This document shows, piece by piece, positions 15,375 to 24,594 of a DNA stretch of 46,863 nucleotides. This DNA is from an uncultured bacterium. GTDB lineage: Bacteria > Cyanobacteriota > Vampirovibrionia > Obscuribacterales > Obscuribacteraceae. The stretch's first letter is position 1. Each line of letters opens with the position of its first letter. Under the pieces are notes generated by a model. The model did no database searches and was not told the origin of the DNA. It saw only the letters and a program-made list of their open reading frames with translations. A program made the translations under genes and the position numbers. The stretch covers positions 1-46,863 of the forward strand of contig CAJXZK010000004.1 of NCBI GenBank assembly GCA_913063055.1. Reading direction: 5' to 3'.

Positions 15375-16667
15375 TTAGCCTGCTTTATAAATGCGAATGG
15401 CGCTAGCTACCGAGTCGAGGAAGGGACATTCTTTCAGATTGGTCAAGGCAGCGTTCATATCGCCTTCGCGCACGTCATGGGTGAGAATGACGATGGTGGC
15501 TCGCCCGTCTTTGACACCGCGTTGAATAATGCTTTGAATGCTGATTTTGTGATTGCCAAAGATTGTACCGATGGTGCCGATTACGCCTGGTGTATCGGCT
15601 ACCGATAAGCGCAAGAAGTAAGGGCTTACCCAGTCGTCAGAGGAGGCTGTGTTTGACCACTGGCTGGTTATGCTCGGCTGGAAGTAACTAGCAAAGTCGG
15701 GTAGCTTCAAGGCGCTTTCTAGGTTGATAATGTCGCCCACTACTGCTGATGCTGTGGGGAGGCTGCCAGCACCGGGGCCGACCATGATGATTTCGCCGAC
15801 AGCGTCGCCGGTAACAAGTATGCAGTTGTTTGAGCCTGAGACAGCAGCTAGCGGATGACTAAGCGGTACTAAGGTTGGGTGCACTCGCACGGCTAGTGAC
15901 TTTTCTTCTGTACTGGTTTCTTTTCCATTCGTAGTACTGCGAGCGGTGCCTACCAATTTGATGCGGTAGCCGAATTCTTTGGCTAGGGCTAAGTCTTCAG
16001 GGGTAATTTCGCGGATGCCCTGGCGATAAATATCTGTTGGTTTGACGAAACGCTGGAATGAAAGCGCCGCTAAAATAGATAGTTTGTAGGCGACGTCGTG
16101 TCCGTCTACATCGGCGGATGGGTCGGCTTCGGCGAAGCCCAGAGCTTGTGCTTCGGCCAGAGCTGTCTCATAGCTTAGGCCTCTTTCTTCCATATTTGAG
16201 AGAATGAAATTGGTTGTGCCGTTGAGAATGCCTGTTACTGCCTTAAATTGATTGGCGCCAAGACCTCGCTGGATAGTCGATATTAGAGGTATGCCGCCAG
16301 CTACAGAAGCCTCAAAGAAGATGGTCACGCCTTTTTCGCGAGCCAGGGCAAAGAGGCTGGGGCCATGCTTAGCTAGTACTTCTTTGTTTGCGGTGACAAC
16401 GTGTTTGCGTTTTTCTAGGGCTCGTTTGATATAAGTCAGTGCTGGCTCTTCACCGCCCATGACTTCTACTAGAACTTCAATTTCGGGGTCGTCGATGATT
16501 TCGTTGACATCGGTGGTGATTGGACAGGTGGTGGTGGTGGTTCGCTCTTTAGCCAAGTCACGCACTGCAATTTTTTTCAATTGTAAGTGCTTGTGTTGGG
16601 CCAGTAGCTTAACAACGCCGCTGCCAACGGTCCCTAGTCCTAACATTCCGAGCACAACCCGGGCCAT
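15375..16667 (-). CDS. hom: Homoserine dehydrogenase
   Basis: A 430-residue enzyme reducing aspartate semialdehyde to homoserine. The NAD(P)-binding motif [14 protein letters not shown] is at the N-terminus, the catalytic-region signatures [13 protein letters not shown] and [11 protein letters not shown] follow, with [19 protein letters not shown] after them, and a C-terminal ACT domain ([22 protein letters not shown]) allows amino-acid feedback control. It is the first gene of the threonine operon. A GGAG site sits seven bases before the ATG. The 137 bp upstream show no leader-peptide attenuator with Thr codons. Confidence 0.95.
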   Translation of the reverse strand: MARVVLGMLGLGTVGSGVVKLLAQHKHLQLKKIAVRDLAKERTTTTTCPITTDVNEIIDDPEIEVLVEVMGGEEPALTYIKRALEKRKHVVTANKEVLAKHGPSLFALAREKGVTIFFEASVAGGIPLISTIQRGLGANQFKAVTGILNGTTNFILSNMEERGLSYETALAEAQALGFAEADPSADVDGHDVAYKLSILAALSFQRFVKPTDIYRQGIREITPEDLALAKEFGYRIKLVGTARSTTNGKETSTEEKSLAVRVHPTLVPLSHPLAAVSGSNNCILVTGDAVGEIIMVGPGAGSLPTASAVVGDIINLESALKLPDFASYFQPSITSQWSNTASSDDWVSPYFLRLSVADTPGVIGTIGTIFGNHKISIQSIIQRGVKDGRATIVILTHDVREGDMNAALTNLKECPFLDSVASAIRIYKAG

Positions 16668-16804
16668 AAATTAACTCCAAATCGCCAACTACATTACCTT
16701 GGTGGGCAATTATCCCTTATCCGTTTGCCCTTGCGGCCAAACAGTAACAGTGGCAGTTAACATATGAAACTAGATGTTATGTATTAGTAGCCCACTGGCG
16801 GCTG

Positions 16805-17134
16805 TTAGTCAGCCTGCTCTTTAATTTGTTGATTTTGCCCGGACTGATTTTGCTCGGGCTGCCCGGCCAGTCTTTCTTGCGTGGCTTGAATTTCACTTGA
16901 AAGGGCGTTGTTGGCGAACTGGTCAAGAATATCGGTGGGTATGCCAAGGGCCTTGGAATTGTCACGCATTTCCTGGACCTGGCGGGCGAGCTCCCGTGAC
17001 TCCTTAGAGGCGCGCGGGTCTAGGGTGATGGCTTTTAGCTCTTGAGTTTGGCTGAGCTTGCGCACGCGGGCCTTCTTAGGGTCTTCGACGACTCCTTCCT
17101 CTTTATTCTGGTCGCTGTCTTGAAACTCTGACAC
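16805..17134 (-). CDS. Small charged hypothetical protein, 109 aa
   Basis: I do not recognise this family. The protein is hydrophilic, rich in Gln, Glu, Lys and Asp, with a helical central part (SKESRELARQVQEMRDNSKALG) and a low-complexity Gln-rich tail (EQNQSGQNQQIKEQ). No signal peptide or membrane segment. It is 137 bp upstream of hom on the same strand, so read-through into the threonine operon is possible. The open frame and normal base use favour a real gene; conservation would decide. Confidence 0.55.
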   Translation of the reverse strand: MSEFQDSDQNKEEGVVEDPKKARVRKLSQTQELKAITLDPRASKESRELARQVQEMRDNSKALGIPTDILDQFANNALSSEIQATQERLAGQPEQNQSGQNQQIKEQAD

Positions 17135-17308
17135 TCTGAACCTCTAATCCCTAATCTGTGCTGCTAAGTACCTATTGTAACCCTCTGACATTTTGCCCGG
17201 AAATTATTGTTTCGAGCATGTTCACGTCTTTTTTATGTATTGGCAACTATGTTGAACTCAGCTTTTAACGCTGTTGCCGCCAGCTTTCAATTTAGTAAGA
17301 GTGTGAAT

Positions 17309-18790
17309 ATGAGAGAAACCGATACCGACGCTACCCGTGAGCGTCATTTTACGAAACCGGACGAGCGCTCTAGTTTAGCTCCGGGAATGGACCTAGTTTC
17401 GCTGTCAAAACCTGGCGACAATGCCAGTCACGAGAGGCAGGTGGGTGGACAAAACAACACGCCCAGTGATAACAAACGCGTGACCGGGGTTAAACCTGAA
17501 GACTCCGTGACTCATTTGGATTTCAGCCCAGACCCCTACAAGAGCATAGATTTATCTAAGCCTTCGGATCAGTCTAAGCTTTCAGATGCAACTAAGCCTT
17601 CGGATCAGTCTAAGCTTTCAGATGCAACTAAGCTTTCCGATCAGCCTAAGAGTGTCGATGAACGCCTTGCTGCTGGGCGCAAGGCCATGGAGGATTTGGC
17701 CGAGAAGCATATGACCAAGTTCTATCCCAGTATCTATGATGGTAAGCAATACCAGTATGCCCCGACCTTTAAGAAAGATATGGAGAAGTTGGAAGGGCGC
17801 ATGAATGCTGGTCAAGTTTCGAAGGAGGAAGTGGCTAAAACGTATGAGTCGATTGCCAAAATGGTCGATAGTCCTACCGATGTTACTTCGCAGGGCAAGC
17901 GTTTGCAGCTGGCTAAGAATATTATGTTTCATGCTGGCGATCCCACTAAAACAGATCAAGGTGAATACAACACTTGTGCTCTAACTTCGCAGCAGGAGCG
18001 GCTCTTTACCCGCAATCCAAGTAAAGCTGCTGAAATCATTGCTGAAGCTGCTACCACTGGTAAATGGGTTGCTCCCGATGGTAAGGAGATCAAAATAGAT
18101 AAGGCCAGTTTGCAGCCACGTCCAGGCAGCATTATGGGCCAACCTATTGATGGTGAGCGTAGTTATGCCACCCAAGTCTTAAACAATGTTTTGGCTAACG
18201 ACATTCACCAACGCAAAGAAAAGCCTGAAAGCTATGTGCAGTACCAAAATCGCGACAAGCAAGGTCGACGCTTGGGTGAAGAAGACAATGGTGAGCGTGT
18301 TTATGATGCTAAAGGAAGAGAAGTACGCGATCCCGATGGTAAAAAGTTGCGAGCACCTCAAGTTGATGACGTTGAAGTAGCGGCTCAGATCAAGAGACTG
18401 ACCGGTGATACTGGCGTAGTTATGGTTAATAAGAAAATGCTAGAGACAGATGATACCAGTCAGAAGCGCAATCCTGAGGCCGCTAAAGACGTGGTGCTTT
18501 TGTCGAGCGAAAAACAGTTGGCTGAGAGTTTAGCTAGATTGAAGGAGCAAGGTAAGTTTCCAGCAATTATCGGCCTTGATGGTGCTGACCGCGTTTTGGG
18601 CGCCGGTTTGCCGAAAGATCCGCGCATGCCCAAGAGCACAGAGTTTGAAGGTCATATGCTTTCAGTGACAGACTACGATGCTGTTAAAGGAAGAGCCCGA
18701 CTTTCTAATCAATGGGGTCAGGCCAGCGATCGCTGGATGAGTATCAAAGATCTCTATCGCGCCACCGATCCCGAGAGACCTAGACGCTAA
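17309..18790 (+). CDS. Papain-like (Cys/His/Asn) protein with Ser/Asp/Lys linker repeats
   Basis: A 493-residue protein from the chosen start. The N-terminal 110 residues are disordered and hold the repeat SKPSDQSKLSDAT, present twice and then degenerating. The C-terminal half has the order expected of a papain-fold cysteine peptidase or related transferase: Cys223 in EYNTCALTS, His449 in EGHMLSVTDYD and Asn467 in ARLSNQWGQ. No signal peptide is seen from this start; ATG 17249 and TTG 17207 are in frame and would add a mildly hydrophobic N-terminus. I choose ATG 17309 for the AAGAG sequence seven bases upstream. A secreted effector-like enzyme is possible, but activity is inferred only from motif order. 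Confidence 0.65.
   Translation: MRETDTDATRERHFTKPDERSSLAPGMDLVSLSKPGDNASHERQVGGQNNTPSDNKRVTGVKPEDSVTHLDFSPDPYKSIDLSKPSDQSKLSDATKPSDQSKLSDATKLSDQPKSVDERLAAGRKAMEDLAEKHMTKFYPSIYDGKQYQYAPTFKKDMEKLEGRMNAGQVSKEEVAKTYESIAKMVDSPTDVTSQGKRLQLAKNIMFHAGDPTKTDQGEYNTCALTSQQERLFTRNPSKAAEIIAEAATTGKWVAPDGKEIKIDKASLQPRPGSIMGQPIDGERSYATQVLNNVLANDIHQRKEKPESYVQYQNRDKQGRRLGEEDNGERVYDAKGREVRDPDGKKLRAPQVDDVEVAAQIKRLTGDTGVVMVNKKMLETDDTSQKRNPEAAKDVVLLSSEKQLAESLARLKEQGKFPAIIGLDGADRVLGAGLPKDPRMPKSTEFEGHMLSVTDYDAVKGRARLSNQWGQASDRWMSIKDLYRATDPERPRR
17551..17652 (+). repeat. Short in-frame repeat encoding K-P-S-D-Q-S-K-L-S-D-A-T
   Basis: A 36-bp unit is present twice head to tail and then as a diverged third start (K-L-S-D-Q-P-K). 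It lies in the disordered linker of the papain-like protein. Copy number in such arrays often varies between strains. Confidence 0.85.
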
Positions 18791-18864
18791 TTTCGGGAGT
18801 ATCAGTTCTGAGCTAGAAGCTAAATTGAAATCTGAATTAAAATCCAAATTACTAAGCAGCGGGT

Positions 18865-19788
18865 TTTGGTGCGACAATACATGGTGCTCCAGGTGACCCT
18901 GCACTCTTATTGTTCGATTCAGACAGTTTAATTGAGAAAGCTCAATGCAGATAAATGCCTGACTTCAACCTAGACGCTAGCAAGCACACTTTGGAAGTTG
19001 GTTCTTTCATTGGTGGTACATATCGTGTGCTCGACTTCATTGGTCAGGGCGGTATGGGCTTTGTCTACAAAGTAGAGCATCTGATGATGGCCAAGGTTTT
19101 GGCTCTTAAAGTTTTGCGCTCAGAGCAGGTCTCAGAAGAAGTGTGGAAGCGCTTTCGCATTGAGGCCCAGGCCATTGCCCGGCTTGACCATGCTAATGTT
19201 GTGCGCATTTACGATATGAGCCAGACTGAGACTGGGCTGCCCTACTACACCATGGATCTATTGGTCGGCGAGTCTCTGGCCGACTATCTTGATGAATATT
19301 ATCGTCTGCCTGTGAAAGAAGCCTTGCCGATATTTCGCCAGGTTTGCGCCGGCCTTGCCTATGCTCATGATCGCGGAATTATTCATCGCGATATCAAGCC
19401 AGGCAATATCATGCTTCTTAGCGATGGTCGAGAAAATGCCCCACCGGTAGTGAAGATTGTCGACTTTGGCATTGCTAAATTGTCCTCTTTTGATAATGGC
19501 TTTGGTCAGGGATTAACCAGGCCCGGTGAGGTTTTTGGCAGTCCGCTTTATATGAGCCCAGAGCAATGTTCGGGGCAGCAACTTGATCATCGCACTGACA
19601 TGTATTCTGTTGGTGTCACTATGTTTCAAGCTTTGACCGGTCGTCCGCCCTTGGTCGGAAAGACTGCCATAGAGACTACGGCTATGCATCAGTCTGTGGT
19701 GCCGCCAGCTATGGCCGAGGTCATAGATTTAGAAGAAGACGAAGAGCCCATTGTTTTTCCAGCGCAATTAGAAGAAATTGTGGCGCGT
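18865..19788 (+). repeat. Long direct repeat, copy 1 (leader plus kinase domain)
   Basis: This stretch aligns with 21169-22095. It includes about 90 bp of 5' leader and nearly the whole kinase domain. From 19039 to 19523 I see 485 identical bases; only about a dozen differences lie in the coding flanks. Past 19788 identity drops sharply although the proteins remain related. This is the mark of a tandem duplication homogenised by gene conversion. Confidence 0.95.
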
Positions 19789-21129
19789 CTGCTGGCGAAG
19801 TCGCCGGCTGATCGCTATGATTCGTTGGCTGATGTTGCTAGTGCACTTTTGGCTCTGGAGCGCGGTGAGTCTCGAAAAGACAGTCAGGGCAGTGAAAGTC
19901 GTAAGAGAAATGGGAATGGAAATAAATCTGCGCTTGCAGAAGCGACCCCACGCCCATTTAGTTATGGTAGAAAGCAGGTGCTGACTTCTGGGCAGTCTGA
20001 TACCGATTCAGCTCTGGTTGGTGCCAATCAAACAAAGATATTGGTCATGGCGGCCGCGGTAATTACTTTGATTGGCGTGGCAGCAATCGCTGCTTATGTG
20101 TTTTCAATGCAGAAGAAACACGAGCAAGAGTTGGCTGCTCACATGAAGATACTGAGTTTTGACAGAAATACCGTAAGCCAAAATTTGAGTGTTTTGCGTG
20201 ACCTCAATGAGGGGAGTTTAGAGGCGCATGGGGTGCTCGGTCAAGATAAGATTCAAATGATTGAAGACTATTTGGCCGCTCATTCTGGATTCTATTCAAA
20301 GCATGCTACGGTTGGTGGAAAGCGGGTTATAGTCTTCGAATTTCCGACCAAATTTGATTTGGGTGGGCTTGCCTACTGGTCTCCCACGAATCTGCGCGTA
20401 AAAGATTACAAGGCATCAGGAACTGTCACTGTGCCAAGGGATGTTGAGCTGCATTTTAAAGCATCGCCCGCCGTAATTGCTTATCCTGAGCTGCTTAAGG
20501 GCTTTCGATCTGACGAGCTAGTTGAGCTCTGTTTCAATGAGCGGAAAGAAAGAACAGTAAAGCTTTTTCCAATTCTTCAGGGCTATACCAGGCTCAGACG
20601 CCTGGAGCTGCGGAGCTCGAACCTGGCTCGTTCTGATGTAGCGGCGCTAGACAAATTGACTGCCTTGAGAGAGCTGTGCCTCGATAAGTCAACCCTAAGC
20701 GGAAGGGATCTAGCTCAGTGCAAGATTCTACCCAACCTCACTACACTTGGGGCAACAGGAGTAAAGGAGATTACCCCGCTGCTGAAGAAATTAGCACAGT
20801 TCGGTAAGTTGGAAGCTTTAGAAGTCAGCCGTGTCAACCTTACTAAAGAAGACTGTGGATACATTTCGCAGCTGACTAATCTGTGGAATTTATCTCTTAA
20901 AGACACTCCAGTAACTGACGAAGACATCGCTCAATTTAAGAATTTGAAGAAGCTCAGAGAGCTTGACTTGAGTCGCTGTAACAAGCTTACTCTTAAGTCT
21001 ATAGATACCTTGGCGCAGATGAAAAGCCTAGAACAGATTCGGGCAACTGAAGCACTGACGCAGGCAGATAGTACAACGAGACTGAGATTTGCCCTGCCTA
21101 GACTAAAGGGCTTCGATGTCTACATGTGA
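18955..21129 (+). CDS. Membrane Ser/Thr protein kinase with LRR-like ectodomain (tandem copy 1)
   Basis: A 724-residue receptor-like kinase. The N-terminal Hanks-type domain has GQGGMGFV (Gly loop), Lys52 in ALKVL, the catalytic HRDIKPGN (Asp146), DFG (Asp170) and GSPLYMSPEQ in the activation segment, so it should be active. After a Ser/Lys-rich linker comes one membrane helix (about 362-383). Outside, a module around residues 455-525 (VFEFP...GTVTVP...YPELLKGFRSDEL) precedes six or so leucine-rich repeats (LRRLELRSSNLARSDVAAL and similar). The same plan is seen in the other two kinases here. The ectodomain probably senses an envelope ligand or partner. The start ATG 18955 is shared with the duplicate; the Shine-Dalgarno is weak. 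Confidence 0.9.
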   Translation: MPDFNLDASKHTLEVGSFIGGTYRVLDFIGQGGMGFVYKVEHLMMAKVLALKVLRSEQVSEEVWKRFRIEAQAIARLDHANVVRIYDMSQTETGLPYYTMDLLVGESLADYLDEYYRLPVKEALPIFRQVCAGLAYAHDRGIIHRDIKPGNIMLLSDGRENAPPVVKIVDFGIAKLSSFDNGFGQGLTRPGEVFGSPLYMSPEQCSGQQLDHRTDMYSVGVTMFQALTGRPPLVGKTAIETTAMHQSVVPPAMAEVIDLEEDEEPIVFPAQLEEIVARLLAKSPADRYDSLADVASALLALERGESRKDSQGSESRKRNGNGNKSALAEATPRPFSYGRKQVLTSGQSDTDSALVGANQTKILVMAAAVITLIGVAAIAAYVFSMQKKHEQELAAHMKILSFDRNTVSQNLSVLRDLNEGSLEAHGVLGQDKIQMIEDYLAAHSGFYSKHATVGGKRVIVFEFPTKFDLGGLAYWSPTNLRVKDYKASGTVTVPRDVELHFKASPAVIAYPELLKGFRSDELVELCFNERKERTVKLFPILQGYTRLRRLELRSSNLARSDVAALDKLTALRELCLDKSTLSGRDLAQCKILPNLTTLGATGVKEITPLLKKLAQFGKLEALEVSRVNLTKEDCGYISQLTNLWNLSLKDTPVTDEDIAQFKNLKKLRELDLSRCNKLTLKSIDTLAQMKSLEQIRATEALTQADSTTRLRFALPRLKGFDVYM

Positions 21130-21168
21130 ACTCTTGTGAGCTAAAATCTGAACTACTCCAATTTTGAG

Positions 21169-22095
21169 TTTGGTGAGACAATACATGGTGCTCCTGGTGA
21201 CCCTGTGCTCATATACTTCGATTTAGATAGTTCATTTGAGAATGCTCAATGCAGGTAAATGCCTGACTTCAACCTAGACGCTAGCAATCAAGGCACTTTG
21301 GAAGTTGGTTCTTTCATTGGTGGTACTTATCGTGTGCTCGACTTTATTGGTCAGGGCGGTATGGGCTTTGTCTACAAAGTAGAGCATCTGATGATGGCCA
21401 AGGTTTTGGCTCTTAAAGTTTTGCGCTCAGAGCAGGTCTCAGAAGAAGTGTGGAAGCGCTTTCGCATTGAGGCCCAGGCCATTGCCCGGCTTGACCATGC
21501 TAATGTTGTGCGCATTTACGATATGAGCCAGACTGAGACTGGGCTGCCCTACTACACCATGGATCTATTGGTCGGCGAGTCTCTGGCCGACTATCTTGAT
21601 GAATATTATCGTCTGCCTGTGAAAGAAGCCTTGCCGATATTTCGCCAGGTTTGCGCCGGCCTTGCCTATGCTCATGATCGCGGAATTATTCATCGCGATA
21701 TCAAGCCAGGCAATATCATGCTTCTTAGCGATGGTCGAGAAAATGCCCCACCGGTAGTGAAGATTGTCGACTTTGGCATTGCTAAATTGTCCTCTTTTGA
21801 TAATGGCTTTGGTCAGGGATTAACCAGGCCAGGTGAGGTTTTTGGCAGCCCGCTTTATATGAGCCCAGAGCAATGTTCAGGGCAGCAACTTGATCATCGC
21901 ACTGATATGTATTCTGTTGGTGTCACTATGTTTCAGGCTTTGACCGGTCGTCCGCCCCTGCTCGGAAAGACTGCCATAGAGACTACAGCTATGCATCAAT
22001 CTGTGGTGCCGCCAGCTATGGCCGAGGTCATAGATTTAGAAGAAGACGAAGAGCCCATTGTTTTTCCACCGCAATTAGAAGAAATTGTGGCGCGT
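21169..22095 (+). repeat. Long direct repeat, copy 2 (leader plus kinase domain)
   Basis: Partner of 18865-19788, offset 2304 bp before and 2307 bp after a three-base insertion near the start of the gene. The identical core is 21346-21830. Confidence 0.95.
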
Positions 22096-23421
22096 TTGCT
22101 AGCTAAGGCGCCGGATGCTCGTTATGATTCACTGGCTGATGTAGCTAGCGAATTGCTGGCACTAGAGCGAGGCGATGGGCGTAGGTCTGCCGATAGTATC
22201 GGCGGACGGTCAAATTTGGACTCAGAGGACTCTGGCCGTCGAGCTGCTTATGCGCAGTCTTTCTCAGGCAGTCAGATTGATACTGGTGGCGATGGCAATG
22301 CGGAGCGCCAACGCTCACGAATAAAATTAGTTGTTTTGGCAGCCGGATTGCTTCTCGCTTGTTCATTGGTGGCAGTTGCCGTCTTGCTCATGCAAACCAA
22401 GGCGGCGTCCATAGCGAAGGTCGACACTCCCTTGCCCGAGGCAAAAATTGGTCCTTATGACATACCGGTACCTGCCGCTGCTCTCAGTCAATTAGACGGA
22501 AGTATTGATGGCGAGGATTCGAGTGAGAAGCAGGTTGATGCCAAAACAACCCAACAGATAAAGGCTTATCTTTCCACTCACACAAAGCCATATTCGAGCT
22601 TCCAGACTGTCAATGGCAGGCTGCTTCGGGTCTTTAGCTTTCCCTCAGAGTTTTGCCTCGGTTCTTTTGTCTTCCCACGAATAGGGATTCCTAGCTATAC
22701 CACTGTTGCTGCCATTGGCCGTGTGACACTCCCTGCCAGTGCTGCTCTCAGCTTTCACTGTGCGGAGCCGGTCAAGGCATACCCAGACTTGCTGAAGTAT
22801 TTTCGCGCTGATGAGCTGACAGAGGTTGATTTTAATGAAGTCACAGTTCTTCCTGCTCAAGTTCCAGCTAATCTTAAGCGCTTCGCTAGATTGGGGCGCT
22901 TAGAATTGAAAGGCACCACTCTTAGAGCGGCCGATATTGAATGGCTCAATGAGTTAGATTCTGTTAGGCAGTTAGCGGTGGACGATTCACATCTCCCCGG
23001 CCCGGCTCTGGCTCAATGTAGACTTTTGCCGAGATTGGTAAACCTCGGCATTTCGCGCATGGATGACCCGACGCCAGTATTGAAAAAACTGACTGAGTCT
23101 AATAATTTGAAAGTTTTGGAGGCTAATTTTGCTCATCTTGAGAAAGAGGATATTCTCTACATCTCTAGATTGAAAGGTTTGACAGAATTATGTTGCAAGG
23201 AAAATCCGATCGACGATGAAGACGTAGAGCGCTTGGCTAATTTGAAAGAGCTTAAATCCCTTAATCTGGCTCGCTGTAACAGTATTACTCCTAAGGCCTT
23301 GCCCTCGCTATTTAAGATGAGGAAGCTGGAAGAACTAGTTCTTCCTGATACTTTTGCTGACAAGGAAAGCGAAAAACTTTTGCGTAGCCGATTGCCTAAA
23401 CTTATTAAGTATGGTGAGTGA
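21259..23421 (+). CDS. Membrane Ser/Thr protein kinase with LRR-like ectodomain (tandem copy 2)
   Basis: A 720-residue paralogue of the preceding kinase. The kinase domain differs by only a few residues and keeps all catalytic motifs (Lys53, HRD Asp147, DFG Asp171). The linker, the membrane helix (about 357-378, VVLAAGLLLACSLVAVAVLLM) and the ectodomain are strongly diverged. The outside part keeps the module VFSFPSEF...GRVTLP...YPDLLKYFRADEL (about 455-520) and LRR-like repeats ending in KELKSLNLARCNSITPKAL. It starts 130 bp after copy 1 ends, with its own duplicated leader, so each copy may have its own promoter. Identical kinase domains with different sensors suggest shared substrates but different inputs. 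Confidence 0.9.
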   Translation: MPDFNLDASNQGTLEVGSFIGGTYRVLDFIGQGGMGFVYKVEHLMMAKVLALKVLRSEQVSEEVWKRFRIEAQAIARLDHANVVRIYDMSQTETGLPYYTMDLLVGESLADYLDEYYRLPVKEALPIFRQVCAGLAYAHDRGIIHRDIKPGNIMLLSDGRENAPPVVKIVDFGIAKLSSFDNGFGQGLTRPGEVFGSPLYMSPEQCSGQQLDHRTDMYSVGVTMFQALTGRPPLLGKTAIETTAMHQSVVPPAMAEVIDLEEDEEPIVFPPQLEEIVARLLAKAPDARYDSLADVASELLALERGDGRRSADSIGGRSNLDSEDSGRRAAYAQSFSGSQIDTGGDGNAERQRSRIKLVVLAAGLLLACSLVAVAVLLMQTKAASIAKVDTPLPEAKIGPYDIPVPAAALSQLDGSIDGEDSSEKQVDAKTTQQIKAYLSTHTKPYSSFQTVNGRLLRVFSFPSEFCLGSFVFPRIGIPSYTTVAAIGRVTLPASAALSFHCAEPVKAYPDLLKYFRADELTEVDFNEVTVLPAQVPANLKRFARLGRLELKGTTLRAADIEWLNELDSVRQLAVDDSHLPGPALAQCRLLPRLVNLGISRMDDPTPVLKKLTESNNLKVLEANFAHLEKEDILYISRLKGLTELCCKENPIDDEDVERLANLKELKSLNLARCNSITPKALPSLFKMRKLEELVLPDTFADKESEKLLRSRLPKLIKYGE

Positions 23422-23442
23422 CTAGACTAATTAATAGATTAG

Positions 23443-24594
23443 CTAGCGATAGCCGGATGAACTGTGATTCTTGAAGAAGTCCCAGATTGCTTGACTGGCG
23501 CTGAAATCTCGTGAAGTCTTGCCTACGGTTCCCTCGGGCAAGTACTGTAAGCCCCCGGGCCAAGTATGGCCACCACCCTCGATACCATAGACCACTACTT
23601 CACTGCCCTGGAGGCCGCCTGAAAATTGAGCATATTTGACGCGAGTGCCGTCGTTGGGATCAACATCTGGTAGGTCGATAGTACGCGGATTTGGTTGACA
23701 GCGATTGGCCTTTACCCAGTACTGGGTGGCTTCTTTTGCTGATATAACGCTGCCTCTATCGCGGAAGGTTTTGTAGTGAATAGGGCCGCCGTTAAAGGGC
23801 ACCAGTGGGTCGCTCATGCCCAAGATGTATAACATCGATACAGGCTTCGTTGGCCTTCCTCTGCTGTGCACGATATCTGGCAAAGTGGCTCCGACTGAGG
23901 CGCAGCCAGCAAATTTGCCAGGAAGCATGAGGCATAAGTATTGACTGAAAAAGCCACCATTGGAAACACCAGTGACATAAACGCGGCTAGGGTCTATGTT
24001 CCAGCGTCGCTCCAGGTGCTCTAGCATGTCGCTGACAAATTGCACATCGTTATAGCGATCGTGTCCATCGATGTTACGGCCATCATTCCAGTGTCTGTTG
24101 ATACCTTGGGGATAAACAAGAAGAAAACCATTCTGATCGCTGATGGCATCAAGTCCTGTCAGGGCGTCCATTCTGCTGCCTAGGCCAAAGCCGCCGTGAA
24201 AACACATAACCAGCGGCATCTTGCGATTGTAGTCATAGCCTTTGGGCACGTGTACATAAAATTCGCGCTCAATGCCTTCACTGCTAACTACTTCTCGAAC
24301 TAGTGTGGCATCTGGTGGAGGTAGCTGGCCATTGGCTCCAGTTATAAGGCTAGGGTCGAGTGGTTTGTTTGAGACCTTGCTCTTTTTCGCTTTTTTTTGA
24401 TTTGGTTTGCTGTTCGGGTTAGTGTTAGGGTCTTGGAGCATTGTGTTCTGGCTATCGGTTCCGCCCATCTGGGCCGTGGCAGGCTGGCAGATTAGAGAAA
24501 AGCTAATCACTAAACTAACAGCCAGGCTAGTCGCCAAGCTAGATTTTAGGCCAGAAGTAGTTAAAGACACCGCGTGGTCAAAGCCATTGCTCAT
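23443..24594 (-). CDS. Secreted esterase of the PHB depolymerase / LpqC family
   Basis: A 383-residue alpha/beta hydrolase exported by a signal peptide (SSLATSLAVSLVISFSLICQPATA). After a Lys/Pro/Asn-rich linker the catalytic domain starts near residue 98 (EGIEREFYVHVPKGY). The oxyanion motif is CFHGGFG; the triad is Ser211 (GVSNGG), Asp262 (GMSDPLVP) and His343 (GGGHTWPGG), the typical order of polyhydroxybutyrate depolymerase-like and feruloyl-esterase-like enzymes. Substrate is uncertain: no substrate-binding domain is attached. Its ATG overlaps the stop of the upstream membrane protein gene by four bases, so the two are co-translated. Confidence 0.88.
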   Translation of the reverse strand: MSNGFDHAVSLTTSGLKSSLATSLAVSLVISFSLICQPATAQMGGTDSQNTMLQDPNTNPNSKPNQKKAKKSKVSNKPLDPSLITGANGQLPPPDATLVREVVSSEGIEREFYVHVPKGYDYNRKMPLVMCFHGGFGLGSRMDALTGLDAISDQNGFLLVYPQGINRHWNDGRNIDGHDRYNDVQFVSDMLEHLERRWNIDPSRVYVTGVSNGGFFSQYLCLMLPGKFAGCASVGATLPDIVHSRGRPTKPVSMLYILGMSDPLVPFNGGPIHYKTFRDRGSVISAKEATQYWVKANRCQPNPRTIDLPDVDPNDGTRVKYAQFSGGLQGSEVVVYGIEGGGHTWPGGLQYLPEGTVGKTSRDFSASQAIWDFFKNHSSSGYR

